Positions 1-9,072 of a stretch of DNA of 64,000 bases are shown in pieces. Within the stretch, counting starts at the first letter, position 1. The number at the start of each line of letters is the position of its first letter. Made by a program: the position numbers and the translations under genes. Below the pieces are notes generated by a model, which was given only the letters and a program-made list of their open reading frames with translations, had not been told where the DNA came from and made no database searches. This stretch comes from JAVBJN01 sp031546985 (GTDB lineage: Bacteria > Bacteroidota > Bacteroidia > Chitinophagales > Chitinophagaceae), in NCBI GenBank assembly GCA_031546985.1, contig JAVBJN010000045.1, forward strand, positions 1-64,000. Reading direction: 5' to 3'.

Positions 1-3000
1 CGTAAGATCGGGCACCGCCGCTACAGGTGCACTGGTACCATTTACCACTACCGGCACAGCTACAGTCGACTGGCAGCCATAAACATCGGTAGCCGTTAAC
101 GTATAATTGGTGCTGGCAGTGGCATGCACCACCGATCTGGCAGCAGCTGGACTATCCAGCCCTGTTACCGGCGACCATTGGTACGTAAGGCCAGCTACGG
201 CATTGGTACCTATACTGGCATAACTTCCGCTACCAGAGCACATGGCAGCGCCTGTAGGGTTCAATACGGGTTGGGGTCTTACCGTAAGCACAACGGTATC
301 AGGATTTACGCAACCGGCCGAGTATTGCACATAATACGTGTAAGTACCTGCCGCCACAGGGGTAAATACCGGAGCGCCAGCAATGGTACTGCTGAGCAGG
401 CTGGTAGATGCCGGAGCCACTGCATTCCAGGTTACGGCCACATTACCTGCATCGCCCAGCACCTCGGTTGTACCCAGGCACATGCTGCGGGACAAACCTG
501 CTACCGGCTTGCTGTTGGGCACCACCGATACCGTTTCGGTAATGCTTGCTGCGCAACCCGTAGCATCGGTAATGGTAAGCGTATAGTTGGTTGTAACGGT
601 TGGGGCTACTTTTACTGTGGTACTAAATGCAGTGGGAGAATTGACCAACGTACCCGGCACCCAACTGTAGGTATAAGGCGGTGTACCTGTCGTAGGGCCC
701 GAAACCGGGCCTAAAGTAATGGTAGCGGGATTGGTAGTTGGGCAGTAACCGGTATGGGCTACTGGTGTGTAACCCAGATCTTTTACTGTTAAGGCTGTGC
801 TGCCTGTAATGGCAGCGCAACCCACCCCATAACTTACCGATACGGTATAGGTAGCATTGCTTTGTGGCGATACTGCAATTTTGTATAAATCGGCAGCTGG
901 CGCAGGCAGGATCTCTAATGGGTTAGAAGACGTCCAGGTGTAAACCGCGCCTCCATACCAGGCGGCACTAAGTTCTATGGATGAGCCTTTACACACCGTA
1001 GTGCCCGCACTGGTAATGGTTATTACGGCAGGTGGTGTGGCCAGCACATGCACCGTATCGGTAGCGGAGCAGCCGGTAGGCACGTTGGTAGCCTTCAACA
1101 CAAAATCTATATTGGTGGCCACTGTGGTGCGTGCATGCAGCCAGGTAGAGTCGGTGCCGCCTGCCCAAACCGTGTTGGGCGTCCAGGCATAGGTATAATC
1201 GGTAAGGCTATCTACACCGCCAGCCAGGGTAATCACATCACTGCCGCAAGACAACAGATCGGGACCACCATTAACCACCACAGGTATTACACTTACCGAT
1301 GCCGTATCGTAAGTGGTGCAGCCGCTACCGCCATCGGTTACTTTAACGGTATATTTCTGGTTGGTATAATAGGCATTAATGGTAATGGAAGGGTTGGAGA
1401 TATTGGTTGCAGATAAACCATAGCCTTGCCACTCGTAACTATAACCTGCAACAGATGGCTGACCTATGTTAATGATTTTGGTAGCAGAGCCGGAAACCGG
1501 GCAGGTTACCGAATCTTTGGCGGTAAAGGAAGGAAAAGTCCAGCCTACGCCATTCACTTCTTTGGTTACCGTGCACAATACGGCATCGGTAAATTTATCT
1601 TTAAAATTAACCGTGTACGTTCTGTTTACCCCATCGGTAAGCACTGCCACACTGCTATCGTACCGGTCGAGCCCTACTTTGGGCGACCAATCGTAAACCA
1701 GGTTGGTATTGTTGTAGCCGGGTATGTAAGCCCTGAGACTAATGGGCACAGATGCACTATAGATTGGACAACCAATGGGGTTGAGCACCTCGATTCTCGA
1801 ATTATTACAACCACAATCGGCAGTAACCAATACGGTATCTACACAAGTGGCCCCACCGGCAGGATTGGTGGCAGTAATCTGGAACCTGGTGTTGATGGTA
1901 CCTGCGGTAACAGCCGTAGTTCTTTGGGTAAGATTGGCGCCCGATTGGAAATTTGCCGCGCCAGCGCCATTGTCAATGCGTGTCCAGCTATAGGTTTTAC
2001 CTGTAATACCAGGAGCGGCATCATCGGGGTTGCCCACCATCCGTGGGCCGCAACCATCAATACCAGCATCGGCCCGCATTACACTTACTTTCATAGAATC
2101 TACATAAGTGCAACCACCCTGGGTAGCGGTAAGGTAGTAAGTTATGGGGTTGGGCACCGGCAATACAGAACCGAGGTTTAACGTAACCCTAAATGTATTA
2201 TTGGTGCTTAAATAACTGCCCGGCGACCAGGTGTAGCTGTACCCGGCGCCAGGGTTGGCAACCAACCCCAGCAGTGCTACAATATTGTTGTTGGCATTGG
2301 CAGGAGAGCATAACGCCACATCGGGCCCTGCAAAGTTAGCTGTAGGAGCAGCCAGTGCATTCACCGTATTGGTCATGGTAGTATTGCAACTACCACCGCC
2401 GGTAACGGGTACCGTCATGGTGAGTGTATAAGTACCCGTGTTCAACACTTTCGTTTGCGGGCACACAGCGCAAGCCACCGAAGTAGTGGGCGACCACGCA
2501 TAGCTAACCCCGGGCACGCCCGAAGCCGCAGGCACATTGCCTATCCAGGCAGAATCGCCGCCACATTTAAGCGTAGTAATATTGGGACCGGCGCTGTAAG
2601 CCATTACTTGTGCCTGGCCGTATTGAATGCATCCATTCACGTCTGTAATCTTCGCAGTGTACACGGTATGCTGCGTGGCAGTGGCGGTAGCAGTGGCAAG
2701 CCCACCCACTACAGACATATTGCTCAATGTGCCGGAAGCATTATCCCAGCTTACGGAATAAGGTGATGCACCTCCGCTGATGTTCAACCCAATATTAACA
2801 GCAGTGCCAGGGCAGGTAACATAGCCAGCTGCAACAACAGGTGTAACCGTTGGGGCCAAAGATGCGCTCACCTGTACTTGCACTACATTAGAGGTACTTA
2901 ACACCGTGGCACAGGTAGCGGCGGGCGTAACCAGCCTGCGGTAAAACACGTTTACATCTGCAATAATGGGCAGGTAGTTTTGTGTGGTAGCGCCAGCAAT

Positions 3001-4776
3001 ATTTGTCCAGCTTATATTGTCGCTGGATTTTTGCCATTGGTAATGCAGCCCGTCTATTTGCGCTTCGGCCAAACCTGCACGGTACAGCAAGGGCACTTCT
3101 GTGCTCAGGTTTATGTCTACCTTATTGCCCGTAATCATTTCTCCTGCACCAAACTGGCATACCGCAGCTGCCGGACCCGTGATTGTATTGAGCGTGGCAG
3201 ACATATCTGGATTAAAACCAAATACAGTAAGCACATAATTGGATGCAGCGCCCGGCAGACTGCTGTTGGTAACCGGATAATTGCCCGAGTTGGTATAACT
3301 AAAAATATAAGCCTTACCTGCACTTGCTACCAGGTTGCCCACCTGTAGAAAACCATTGGAGGTAGGCTCGCTCGAAGTGCCACCAACAAAAGAAGAGAAA
3401 ATAATATCGCCACTACTGTTAAATCCGGCAAGCGCCAGATCTAAACTGCCTTTGAAGGCAGAGCCATTGGTGGTGGTGCCCCCTGCGGTTTGGGCCGAGT
3501 AAAGCACCCATACATTGCCAGCCGCATCTACATCTATCACCGCGCCATTGCCCAGGTTTTGCGCAATAGGCAATTGGGCGCTCCATACAACCGTGCCCGT
3601 AAGATTATTCATCTTGTAAATGGTGCCTGCATAGTCGCTCATATAGGTATAATCGCCAGCTGCTTTATTGTAAGAGACCGTACCGGAAAAAGGGTTGCTG
3701 TAAACAACCGCCCCCTGTGAATCTATTTTAGAATAATTGCCCGAACCCACAAATGCATTGGCAACCGAAGGCGCATGTAAGCCAGCGTAAAAACCATTGT
3801 TGTAATTGCTGAATCCAAACACACTGTTATTGGCCGGATCGTCGAGGCTAAATGCTCCAACCATATCATAAATCTTAATGCCCGATGGGTTTAGCCTTAC
3901 CGTATGATTTTCCAGTATCAGGTTATCGAAAGGGCCGCGGCGCAAGCGGTATTGGATGTAGAGCGAACCGTTATTGGCCAGTTGTGTAGCGCCTACCACC
4001 CAGGCTGTCCAGGGTGCAGCCAGGCTGGCAACATAACCTGCATACACAATATTGCCGCTGCTGTTGTACTTAACCGTATAAATGCATTGTATGCCCGAAA
4101 ACACCGAACCATCGGTTACCGTAAGGCTGTTATCGGTGGTAGGAAAAGTGCAGTAAGTGGCACCGTTTTTTACATTCATCAATGCCCAGGTCGTAGAAAG
4201 CGAAGTGGTTTTAACCAAGGTATAAGCTGCAACCACGGCTCCTGTACCGGTATCGATTTTGAGCTCGGCAGTGCCCGCCCCAGTATAAGAAGCCCATACG
4301 CCTGTAATGCCCGGAATAGCAGAAAGATTAGGCACCACGGCAGAAACATAGAGGTAGCCACCCTCTAATACAAATGGGGCGCATTCCTGGTTCCATTTTA
4401 AATTACCAGCCCCTGCGGCAGAGCTTCGCTTCCATAAGATGGTACCATCGGGAGCTATTTTTCTAAGGCCGTCGCCTCCGTTTAGCACATAGGTATTGCC
4501 ATTATTATCTACCAGCTCCCCGCTTGTAGGCTCGTTGGTACTAACATCTGCAGGGTTGGATGAGGTAAGGTAGGCGCTGGTTTTAAGATACCCCATGTTG
4601 GGACAACTGGCAAAGGAATTGTTTTTGACCAATTGCGCCAGGGCAATATCCGGGTGGCTCATCAGCAGCAATACCACGGCTATAAAACCCCATCGAAAGG
4701 GAAATATAAATGGCATGCATTTTTCCGGCTGCGTTTGGGTTCTCTTGCATAGAGGAAGCAAGTGCGTCGTTTTCAT
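1..4776 (-). CDS. Giant secreted surface protein with Ig/PKD-like repeats (partial, C-terminus outside window)
   Basis: Reading the minus strand from an ATG at 4776 gives an open frame of 1592 codons with no stop down to base 1, so the gene continues past the left edge. A second in-frame ATG at 4716 gives a cleaner signal peptide (MPFIFPF then a hydrophobic run ending DIALAQ), so it may be the true start. Residues of about 80-530 contain propeller-like strands such as NGNTYVLNGG and VDAAGNVWVLYS. From about residue 540 onward there are repeated modules with the pattern YxWSP...TxxTNYTLTATDxxGC, typical of the Ig/PKD-like repeats in Bacteroidota gliding-motility/T9SS substrates. The C-terminal sorting domain expected for this class cannot be seen here. 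Likely exported to the cell surface as an adhesin-like protein. All forward open frames in this interval are antisense shadows. Confidence 0.85.
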   Translation of the reverse strand, partial: MKTTHLLPLCKRTQTQPEKCMPFIFPFRWGFIAVVLLLMSHPDIALAQLVKNNSFASCPNMGYLKTSAYLTSSNPADVSTNEPTSGELVDNNGNTYVLNGGDGLRKIAPDGTILWKRSSAAGAGNLKWNQECAPFVLEGGYLYVSAVVPNLSAIPGITGVWASYTGAGTAELKIDTGTGAVVAAYTLVKTTSLSTTWALMNVKNGATYCTFPTTDNSLTVTDGSVFSGIQCIYTVKYNSSGNIVYAGYVASLAAPWTAWVVGATQLANNGSLYIQYRLRRGPFDNLILENHTVRLNPSGIKIYDMVGAFSLDDPANNSVFGFSNYNNGFYAGLHAPSVANAFVGSGNYSKIDSQGAVVYSNPFSGTVSYNKAAGDYTYMSDYAGTIYKMNNLTGTVVWSAQLPIAQNLGNGAVIDVDAAGNVWVLYSAQTAGGTTTNGSAFKGSLDLALAGFNSSGDIIFSSFVGGTSSEPTSNGFLQVGNLVASAGKAYIFSYTNSGNYPVTNSSLPGAASNYVLTVFGFNPDMSATLNTITGPAAAVCQFGAGEMITGNKVDINLSTEVPLLYRAGLAEAQIDGLHYQWQKSSDNISWTNIAGATTQNYLPIIADVNVFYRRLVTPAATCATVLSTSNVVQVQVSASLAPTVTPVVAAGYVTCPGTAVNIGLNISGGASPYSVSWDNASGTLSNMSVVGGLATATATATQHTVYTAKITDVNGCIQYGQAQVMAYSAGPNITTLKCGGDSAWIGNVPAASGVPGVSYAWSPTTSVACAVCPQTKVLNTGTYTLTMTVPVTGGGSCNTTMTNTVNALAAPTANFAGPDVALCSPANANNNIVALLGLVANPGAGYSYTWSPGSYLSTNNTFRVTLNLGSVLPVPNPITYYLTATQGGCTYVDSMKVSVMRADAGIDGCGPRMVGNPDDAAPGITGKTYSWTRIDNGAGAANFQSGANLTQRTTAVTAGTINTRFQITATNPAGGATCVDTVLVTADCGCNNSRIEVLNPIGCPIYSASVPISLRAYIPGYNNTNLVYDWSPKVGLDRYDSSVAVLTDGVNRTYTVNFKDKFTDAVLCTVTKEVNGVGWTFPSFTAKDSVTCPVSGSATKIINIGQPSVAGYSYEWQGYGLSATNISNPSITINAYYTNQKYTVKVTDGGSGCTTYDTASVSVIPVVVNGGPDLLSCGSDVITLAGGVDSLTDYTYAWTPNTVWAGGTDSTWLHARTTVATNIDFVLKATNVPTGCSATDTVHVLATPPAVITITSAGTTVCKGSSIELSAAWYGGAVYTWTSSNPLEILPAPAADLYKIAVSPQSNATYTVSVSYGVGCAAITGSTALTVKDLGYTPVAHTGYCPTTNPATITLGPVSGPTTGTPPYTYSWVPGTLVNSPTAFSTTVKVAPTVTTNYTLTITDATGCAASITETVSVVPNSKPVAGLSRSMCLGTTEVLGDAGNVAVTWNAVAPASTSLLSSTIAGAPVFTPVAAGTYTYYVQYSAGCVNPDTVVLTVRPQPVLNPTGAAMCSGSGSYASIGTNAVAGLTYQWSPVTGLDSPAAARSVVHATASTNYTLTATDVYGCQSTVAVPVVVNGTSAPVAAVPDLT

Positions 4777-5090
4777 TGGATAGTTTTTAATGAGTAATCC
4801 GATCGCATGCATTGCTTTACCACCTATCCCATTCAGATACCCACGCAAAGGAGGTACCGATGTGTATACAGCAGTGTTACAAAAACCAGAGCGACGCACT
4901 GTGGCCCAAAAACATTTGAAGCAATCTTAAAATTTAGAGCGGGAACAGGAACCGGCCAACAGTATCACGATGGCATTTTTCATACGGTCGAATGGCTTGA
5001 AAAATATAATATTTATAATGCAAAATATACAATAGAATTACAAATATCAAATTTTAATCTGCATTGTAACTAAACTATTGTTTTGCAAGA
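4777..5090. other. Intergenic, AT-rich, no gene seen
   Basis: This leader lies between the giant surface protein gene (reading left from 4776) and the terminator of the next leftward gene. The part from about 4990 to 5070 is strongly AT-rich. I looked for a TAnnTTTG box on the minus strand close to 4776 and found no exact match. It presumably holds the surface-protein promoter. Confidence 0.5.
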
Positions 5091-5130
5091 CATAAAAAAG
5101 CCCTGTTCTGTATTACTACAAGAACAGGGC
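5091..5130 (-). terminator. Intrinsic terminator of the thioredoxin/TPR gene
   Basis: On the minus strand a perfect 10-bp stem (GCCCTGTTCT with AGAACAGGGC) encloses an 11-nt loop and is followed by a TTTTTT tract. It lies 44 bp after the stop codon of the leftward gene ending at 5174. Confidence 0.9.
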
Positions 5131-5173
5131 GCTATACTTTTATTCAAATTGCAGGTAATTCCTATCGTATTTA

Positions 5174-7528
5174 CTACAGGTTTCCTTTCTTCATTTTGTT
5201 CAATTCCACCTTCAGGTTGTCAAACGCTTCTTTATCGAGATAAGTACGATTGTGTTTATCTGAGGCGGCTTTTATCGCGTTTTCCTGGCTTTTTATGGCC
5301 TCTGCTTTGCGGTTGGCCTTATACAGCAAATGCGCATAAGTATCGAGGTAATAAGGATTTTGCGGATCGAGCAGCAGTGAGTTTTGAGACCATTTTAAAG
5401 GCAAGGCGTTACCGTTAGCGTTTTCAGGATGCTGGTAATAGTACCATGCATAGTTATTCAGCGCATTGGCCACAATCATTTCCATTTTCCGATCATCCGT
5501 TAGCTCTTCGGTAATATTGTTATCGGGAATGGAGCGGGCCACGGCGTAAGCCAGACCAGGTTCAAACCCTTCGCCCAGTTCGGCTTTGGCATCGCTTACC
5601 ATATTTACCACCATAGCCTTCAGTGCCTTTTCTTCGGCTGGAAACAAATTGCAATACTCCCTGGCAGTACGCTCCCACTCTGGCTGTATGGTGGTTTGGG
5701 TAGCGGCCTGCACCAAAAAATCAATAAACAAAGGCCCATACATACGATTGACCACAGTATTGCTTTGCAAAAACTTACGCTGGAGCTCCGCGTAGGCAGC
5801 AATCAAGGGTTTATCTGTTTCTTCACCTTCTATAAACACGGTATTATCGAACCGGCTTACGATCCATTCGTACAAGGTTTTATCGTTGTTGTAGTACGAG
5901 GCTCCAAAACTACCATACTTATGCAGCTGCGGATAAAACTTAACGGCATAATCCAATACAGGCAGGGTGGTTGCCGTATAGCGCTCGTTCACATACTGCT
6001 CATGGTTTGCCAGCAGTTCCATTACAGCGCTGTCAGGCGTTTCAAAGATTTTATACTCCTCTATCAATTTCTGCCAGCACAGCTTGGTTTTGTCTTCGTT
6101 ATAGACAGTGCCGGGGTAGTTTTCAAAAGCGTACTCAGCATCAGCAGACACTTCTACAACACCGTAATCTTCTTTACGGGTAAGCGAGAGATACGCCATC
6201 GCATCTTTTTTAGACACCGTGCCTTTATCTATCGTTGCGGCCAGTTGCATACCCAGTGCCGATTCCTTTAGCCTATCTACCATGCTGGTAGAAAACAGGG
6301 TATACGCCAGGCTTTGCATAGATTTACCATTGGCTACATATACCGGATAGGCCATATCGCTGCTCAGCACCACCATAGCAGGAAACTGCATTACCCCATA
6401 AGGCCTGAAAAAATTACGATCTGTTTTATTGGCCTTATACACCACAATATTGCGGCTAAACGAGTCGGCAGCCTCTTCGTAATAGCCATAATCGTAGGCA
6501 TTAGTAACGATCTCTTCGAATTTAGTGCCGCAATCCCTGCATTTATAAGGCTCGTAATACACCATCAGCATCTTGTGCTCTCTGCGGGCTTTTTCTTTGG
6601 CCTTATCCCAATCGGTAAAGAAAGGAATGCTGTCGGTTCGTTTATAAGCTTCGGTAATGTCTACTGTTTCCGGCTCAGGTTCGGATACTGCTATGGTGCT
6701 GATCCGGGAGCTTGCAGCGGCCTGGTACACATAATCTTTGCCCGGTGCCTGCGGCACTACAGCTGGCATAAGCACCGAGCCGGGATCGCCCATGTAATAC
6801 AAGCCCAGCACTACTTTGCCCTCAACCAACAGTAGCATTTCATTATCGTTTTCGCCTTTTTGCGCGGCTATCGATTGCCAGTCGTCGTTAAACCGGTTGG
6901 CCTCCGTATTGCGCACATACATACTTTCGGTGCCCGGTACAATGGCGTACGACATGGTAACCATCGAGTGAGACCGCCTGCTGCTTACCTGCACATACAG
7001 GCTATCGGCCACCGGCAGTGCTACCACAAGGCTATCGTCGGAGTCAAACTCAGTTTTTGATGCGGAGGCATAATCGGCCAGCGCCTTAAACTGGGTGCTA
7101 TCATAATGGTTACCGGTATACACCGACACCGTGTTGCCAGTATAGGCATAACCATCCTGTTTAAAAATTACAGTAAGCTTGTTCTTATTGTTACCGCTGC
7201 CCGGTTTACGAAACACATCTGCAAATACATTGTAGGTTTCGGCAGGTTTAAAGAGCAGGCGGGCCCCTTCCTGCCGGTAAGTGCCGGATATATCCAGTTT
7301 ATCGGCTTCGCGGCCATTGACCATAAAGCGAAACTGGTTTCCGGGATATAAGCGGAGCTCCATATAGGATTTAAAAGCTGCTGCACTATCTTTTTCGTAA
7401 GCCCCCGGCGTGCCCATTTTATACCGGCCTACCGGCCATTTGAACGTTTGGGCATTCAAAGTCTGCGCCATAGCCGGGCTGGCTGCCAGCATCACTACCG
7501 CGCTTGCGGCACCCCATAATAATTTCAT
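5174..7528 (-). CDS. Secreted thioredoxin-fold protein with C-terminal TPR-like region
   Basis: 784 aa from an ATG at 7528. A TTG two codons upstream also opens the frame but is less likely. The N-terminus is a signal peptide (MKLLWGAASAVVMLAAS..AMA), so the protein is periplasmic or outer-membrane associated. Residues of about 300-430 look like a thioredoxin-like domain with a CxxC motif (KCRDCG, C330 and C333), preceded by TDWDKAKEKAR as in thioredoxin_7-type proteins, and with a cis-Pro-like segment (MQFPAMVV). The last ~150 residues (NNYAWYYY.., YYLDTYAHLLYKANRKAEAI) resemble TPR helices. The first ~270 residues are beta-rich and unassigned. A role in disulfide or redox handling of envelope proteins is inferred from the fold only. 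It stands alone with its own terminator. Confidence 0.8.
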   Translation of the reverse strand: MKLLWGAASAVVMLAASPAMAQTLNAQTFKWPVGRYKMGTPGAYEKDSAAAFKSYMELRLYPGNQFRFMVNGREADKLDISGTYRQEGARLLFKPAETYNVFADVFRKPGSGNNKNKLTVIFKQDGYAYTGNTVSVYTGNHYDSTQFKALADYASASKTEFDSDDSLVVALPVADSLYVQVSSRRSHSMVTMSYAIVPGTESMYVRNTEANRFNDDWQSIAAQKGENDNEMLLLVEGKVVLGLYYMGDPGSVLMPAVVPQAPGKDYVYQAAASSRISTIAVSEPEPETVDITEAYKRTDSIPFFTDWDKAKEKARREHKMLMVYYEPYKCRDCGTKFEEIVTNAYDYGYYEEAADSFSRNIVVYKANKTDRNFFRPYGVMQFPAMVVLSSDMAYPVYVANGKSMQSLAYTLFSTSMVDRLKESALGMQLAATIDKGTVSKKDAMAYLSLTRKEDYGVVEVSADAEYAFENYPGTVYNEDKTKLCWQKLIEEYKIFETPDSAVMELLANHEQYVNERYTATTLPVLDYAVKFYPQLHKYGSFGASYYNNDKTLYEWIVSRFDNTVFIEGEETDKPLIAAYAELQRKFLQSNTVVNRMYGPLFIDFLVQAATQTTIQPEWERTAREYCNLFPAEEKALKAMVVNMVSDAKAELGEGFEPGLAYAVARSIPDNNITEELTDDRKMEMIVANALNNYAWYYYQHPENANGNALPLKWSQNSLLLDPQNPYYLDTYAHLLYKANRKAEAIKSQENAIKAASDKHNRTYLDKEAFDNLKVELNKMKKGNL

Positions 7529-7671
7529 TTTCAATAGGTTTTACGTAAAATCTGAACGGCAAAAATAAGCCGAATGCGGTATACAAAGCCTGATTTAAAT
7601 CAGTAAGGCAAATACATGGCATTACAGCCAGGCGGCAACCCGGCAGGCTTACAGAAAGGGGAGATGAATTG

Positions 7672-8448
7672 TTAAAAATACCGTTGTATGGTGGTAAGGT
7701 TATGGGTATGCTCGCCGGTGCGGGCGCTGATGATGCCCTGCGCATCCAGTTTATCTACCACTACCCTGCCGGCAGTGTCGGTAGCGTGAATGATGGTATT
7801 GTTGCTTAGCATAATGCCCACATGGTTTACCCGGCCTTTGGCATTGTGAAAAAATGCCAGGTCGCCGCACCGCGTTTCGGCTACATGCGCTACTTTTTGC
7901 CCCTGTTCTGCCTGCTGCCAGGCATCGCGCAGAATGGAAATACCCATCATTTTAAACACCAGCTGGCTCATACCCGAGCAATCGATGCCAAATACCGACC
8001 GCCCACCCCAGAGATAAGGCACATCCATAAAAGAATAGGCCAGCATGGGTATAACCGTGTCATTTACCTGCACCTGCTCCAGGTCGTGCAGGGGCTCAAA
8101 ATAGCGGAACAGCTTGCTGCCCCATACCAGCTCCTGGTTGTTATACCCTGGCAATGAGCTACCTATAGATACCGGAAAACTCCATTGCTCATGCATCATA
8201 TACTGCATTTTGCCTGCCACCAGGTAGCGGGTATGCGGCAGGGTTTCGGCGGCTTCCAGCACCTGCAATTGCGAGGTGCGGCACCAGCCCTCGTACCCAT
8301 CCCAGGTGCAGCGCACATGGCTCCACTCCTGCCCCCATTCGAGCACCATTACCGTATCGCCAAAGAGGATCTGCGATACCTGTTCGCTGCGGTGGTTGGG
8401 TTCGGCACGCAGCGGAACCACGCTTAAATAGCCAATTGCTGTTTGCAT
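7672..8448 (-). CDS. NlpC/P60 family C40 peptidase with SH3-like domains
   Basis: 258 aa, ATG at 8448. Residues 1-70 form a bacterial SH3-like domain (VVPLRAEPNHRSEQVSQILFGD..). A second SH3-like segment may follow before the catalytic domain at ~130-258. The catalytic Cys lies in FGIDCSG (C157), the His in NHVGIM (H209), and a third polar residue at H221 (TIIHAT), as in gamma-D-glutamyl-diaminopimelate endopeptidases that cleave peptidoglycan stem peptides. No clear signal peptide is visible (MQTAIGYLSVVPLRAE), so it may act in the cytoplasm on recycled muropeptides, as YkfC-type enzymes do. An exact TAnnTTTG box precedes it on the minus strand. It is divergent from the ECF sigma gene. Confidence 0.88.
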   Translation of the reverse strand: MQTAIGYLSVVPLRAEPNHRSEQVSQILFGDTVMVLEWGQEWSHVRCTWDGYEGWCRTSQLQVLEAAETLPHTRYLVAGKMQYMMHEQWSFPVSIGSSLPGYNNQELVWGSKLFRYFEPLHDLEQVQVNDTVIPMLAYSFMDVPYLWGGRSVFGIDCSGMSQLVFKMMGISILRDAWQQAEQGQKVAHVAETRCGDLAFFHNAKGRVNHVGIMLSNNTIIHATDTAGRVVVDKLDAQGIISARTGEHTHNLTTIQRYF

Positions 8449-8467
8449 ATTAAAAATACTATCTTCA

Positions 8468-8475
8468 CAAAGATA
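8468..8475 (-). promoter_or_regulatory. Putative Bacteroidota -7 box for the NlpC/P60 gene
   Basis: Minus-strand TATCTTTG matches the TAnnTTTG -7 consensus exactly and ends 20 bp before the ATG at 8448. No convincing -33 TTTG is present at the usual 19-21 bp spacing, so this is a moderate call. Confidence 0.45.
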
Positions 8476-8509
8476 ACATTACCTTTAGATTGGATTATAA
8501 TTTCAGCCC

Positions 8510-9070
8510 GTGTCTTATCAGGAATACCGCAACCTAAGTGACGAAGAACTGGTAAGTCGCTATGCTTTTAAACAGGAGCAGGCGGCATTTAACGTGCTGT
8601 TCGAAAGGTATTACCACATTGTGTACGGTGTATGCGTTAAACACCTCAAAAACGCAGAAAACGCCAAAGACACTACCCAGCAGATCTTCGAAAAACTGCT
8701 GGCCGATCTCCCCCGGTTCCAGATCCAACATTTTAAGTCGTGGCTATATACGGTAGCCAAAAGCCAGTGCCTGATGGTGCTGCGAAAAACCCAGCCCAAT
8801 ATAGCCCCATCGGCCAACGGGCAGATGGAGTTTATGGAAAACAACGACAACCTGCATCTTGTAGTGGAGAAGGAAGTGATGCTGAACCGACTGGAGGATG
8901 CCATACAACTGCTGAACGCCGAGCAAAAAAGCTGCATAGAACTGTTTTACCTGCAAAAGAAATCGTACCAGGAGATTGCCGATATTACCGGCTATACCCT
9001 GCTGCAGGTTAAAAGCAATATCCAAAATGGTAAACGGAACTTAAAAATCAGACTCTCAGGCAACGAATAA
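8510..9070 (+). CDS. ECF-type RNA polymerase sigma factor
   Basis: 186 aa with a GTG start. An in-frame stop at 8498-8500 and the absence of any ATG between them fix this start. Region 2 spans about residues 25-95 (FNVLFERYYHIVYGVC.., TTQQIFEKLL, FKSWLYTVAKSQCL). Region 4 spans about 125-182 and has the helix-turn-helix SYQEIADITGYTLLQVKSNI. The length and the lack of region 3 fit the sigma-70/ECF family. The stop is 2 bp before the ATG of a zinc-finger membrane protein, the usual sigma/anti-sigma arrangement, so its activity is probably held by that partner. Confidence 0.93.
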   Translation: MSYQEYRNLSDEELVSRYAFKQEQAAFNVLFERYYHIVYGVCVKHLKNAENAKDTTQQIFEKLLADLPRFQIQHFKSWLYTVAKSQCLMVLRKTQPNIAPSANGQMEFMENNDNLHLVVEKEVMLNRLEDAIQLLNAEQKSCIELFYLQKKSYQEIADITGYTLLQVKSNIQNGKRNLKIRLSGNE

Positions 9071-9072
9071 AC

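Noticed and set aside
124..3720. Forward open frames over the giant surface protein region
   Set aside because: They lie antisense to a 1592-codon frame with clear domain patterns, and their sequences are low-complexity and without start context.
7419..7745. Leftward open frame between the thioredoxin/TPR gene and the NlpC gene
   Set aside because: Overlaps both genes in another frame and has no signal of its own.
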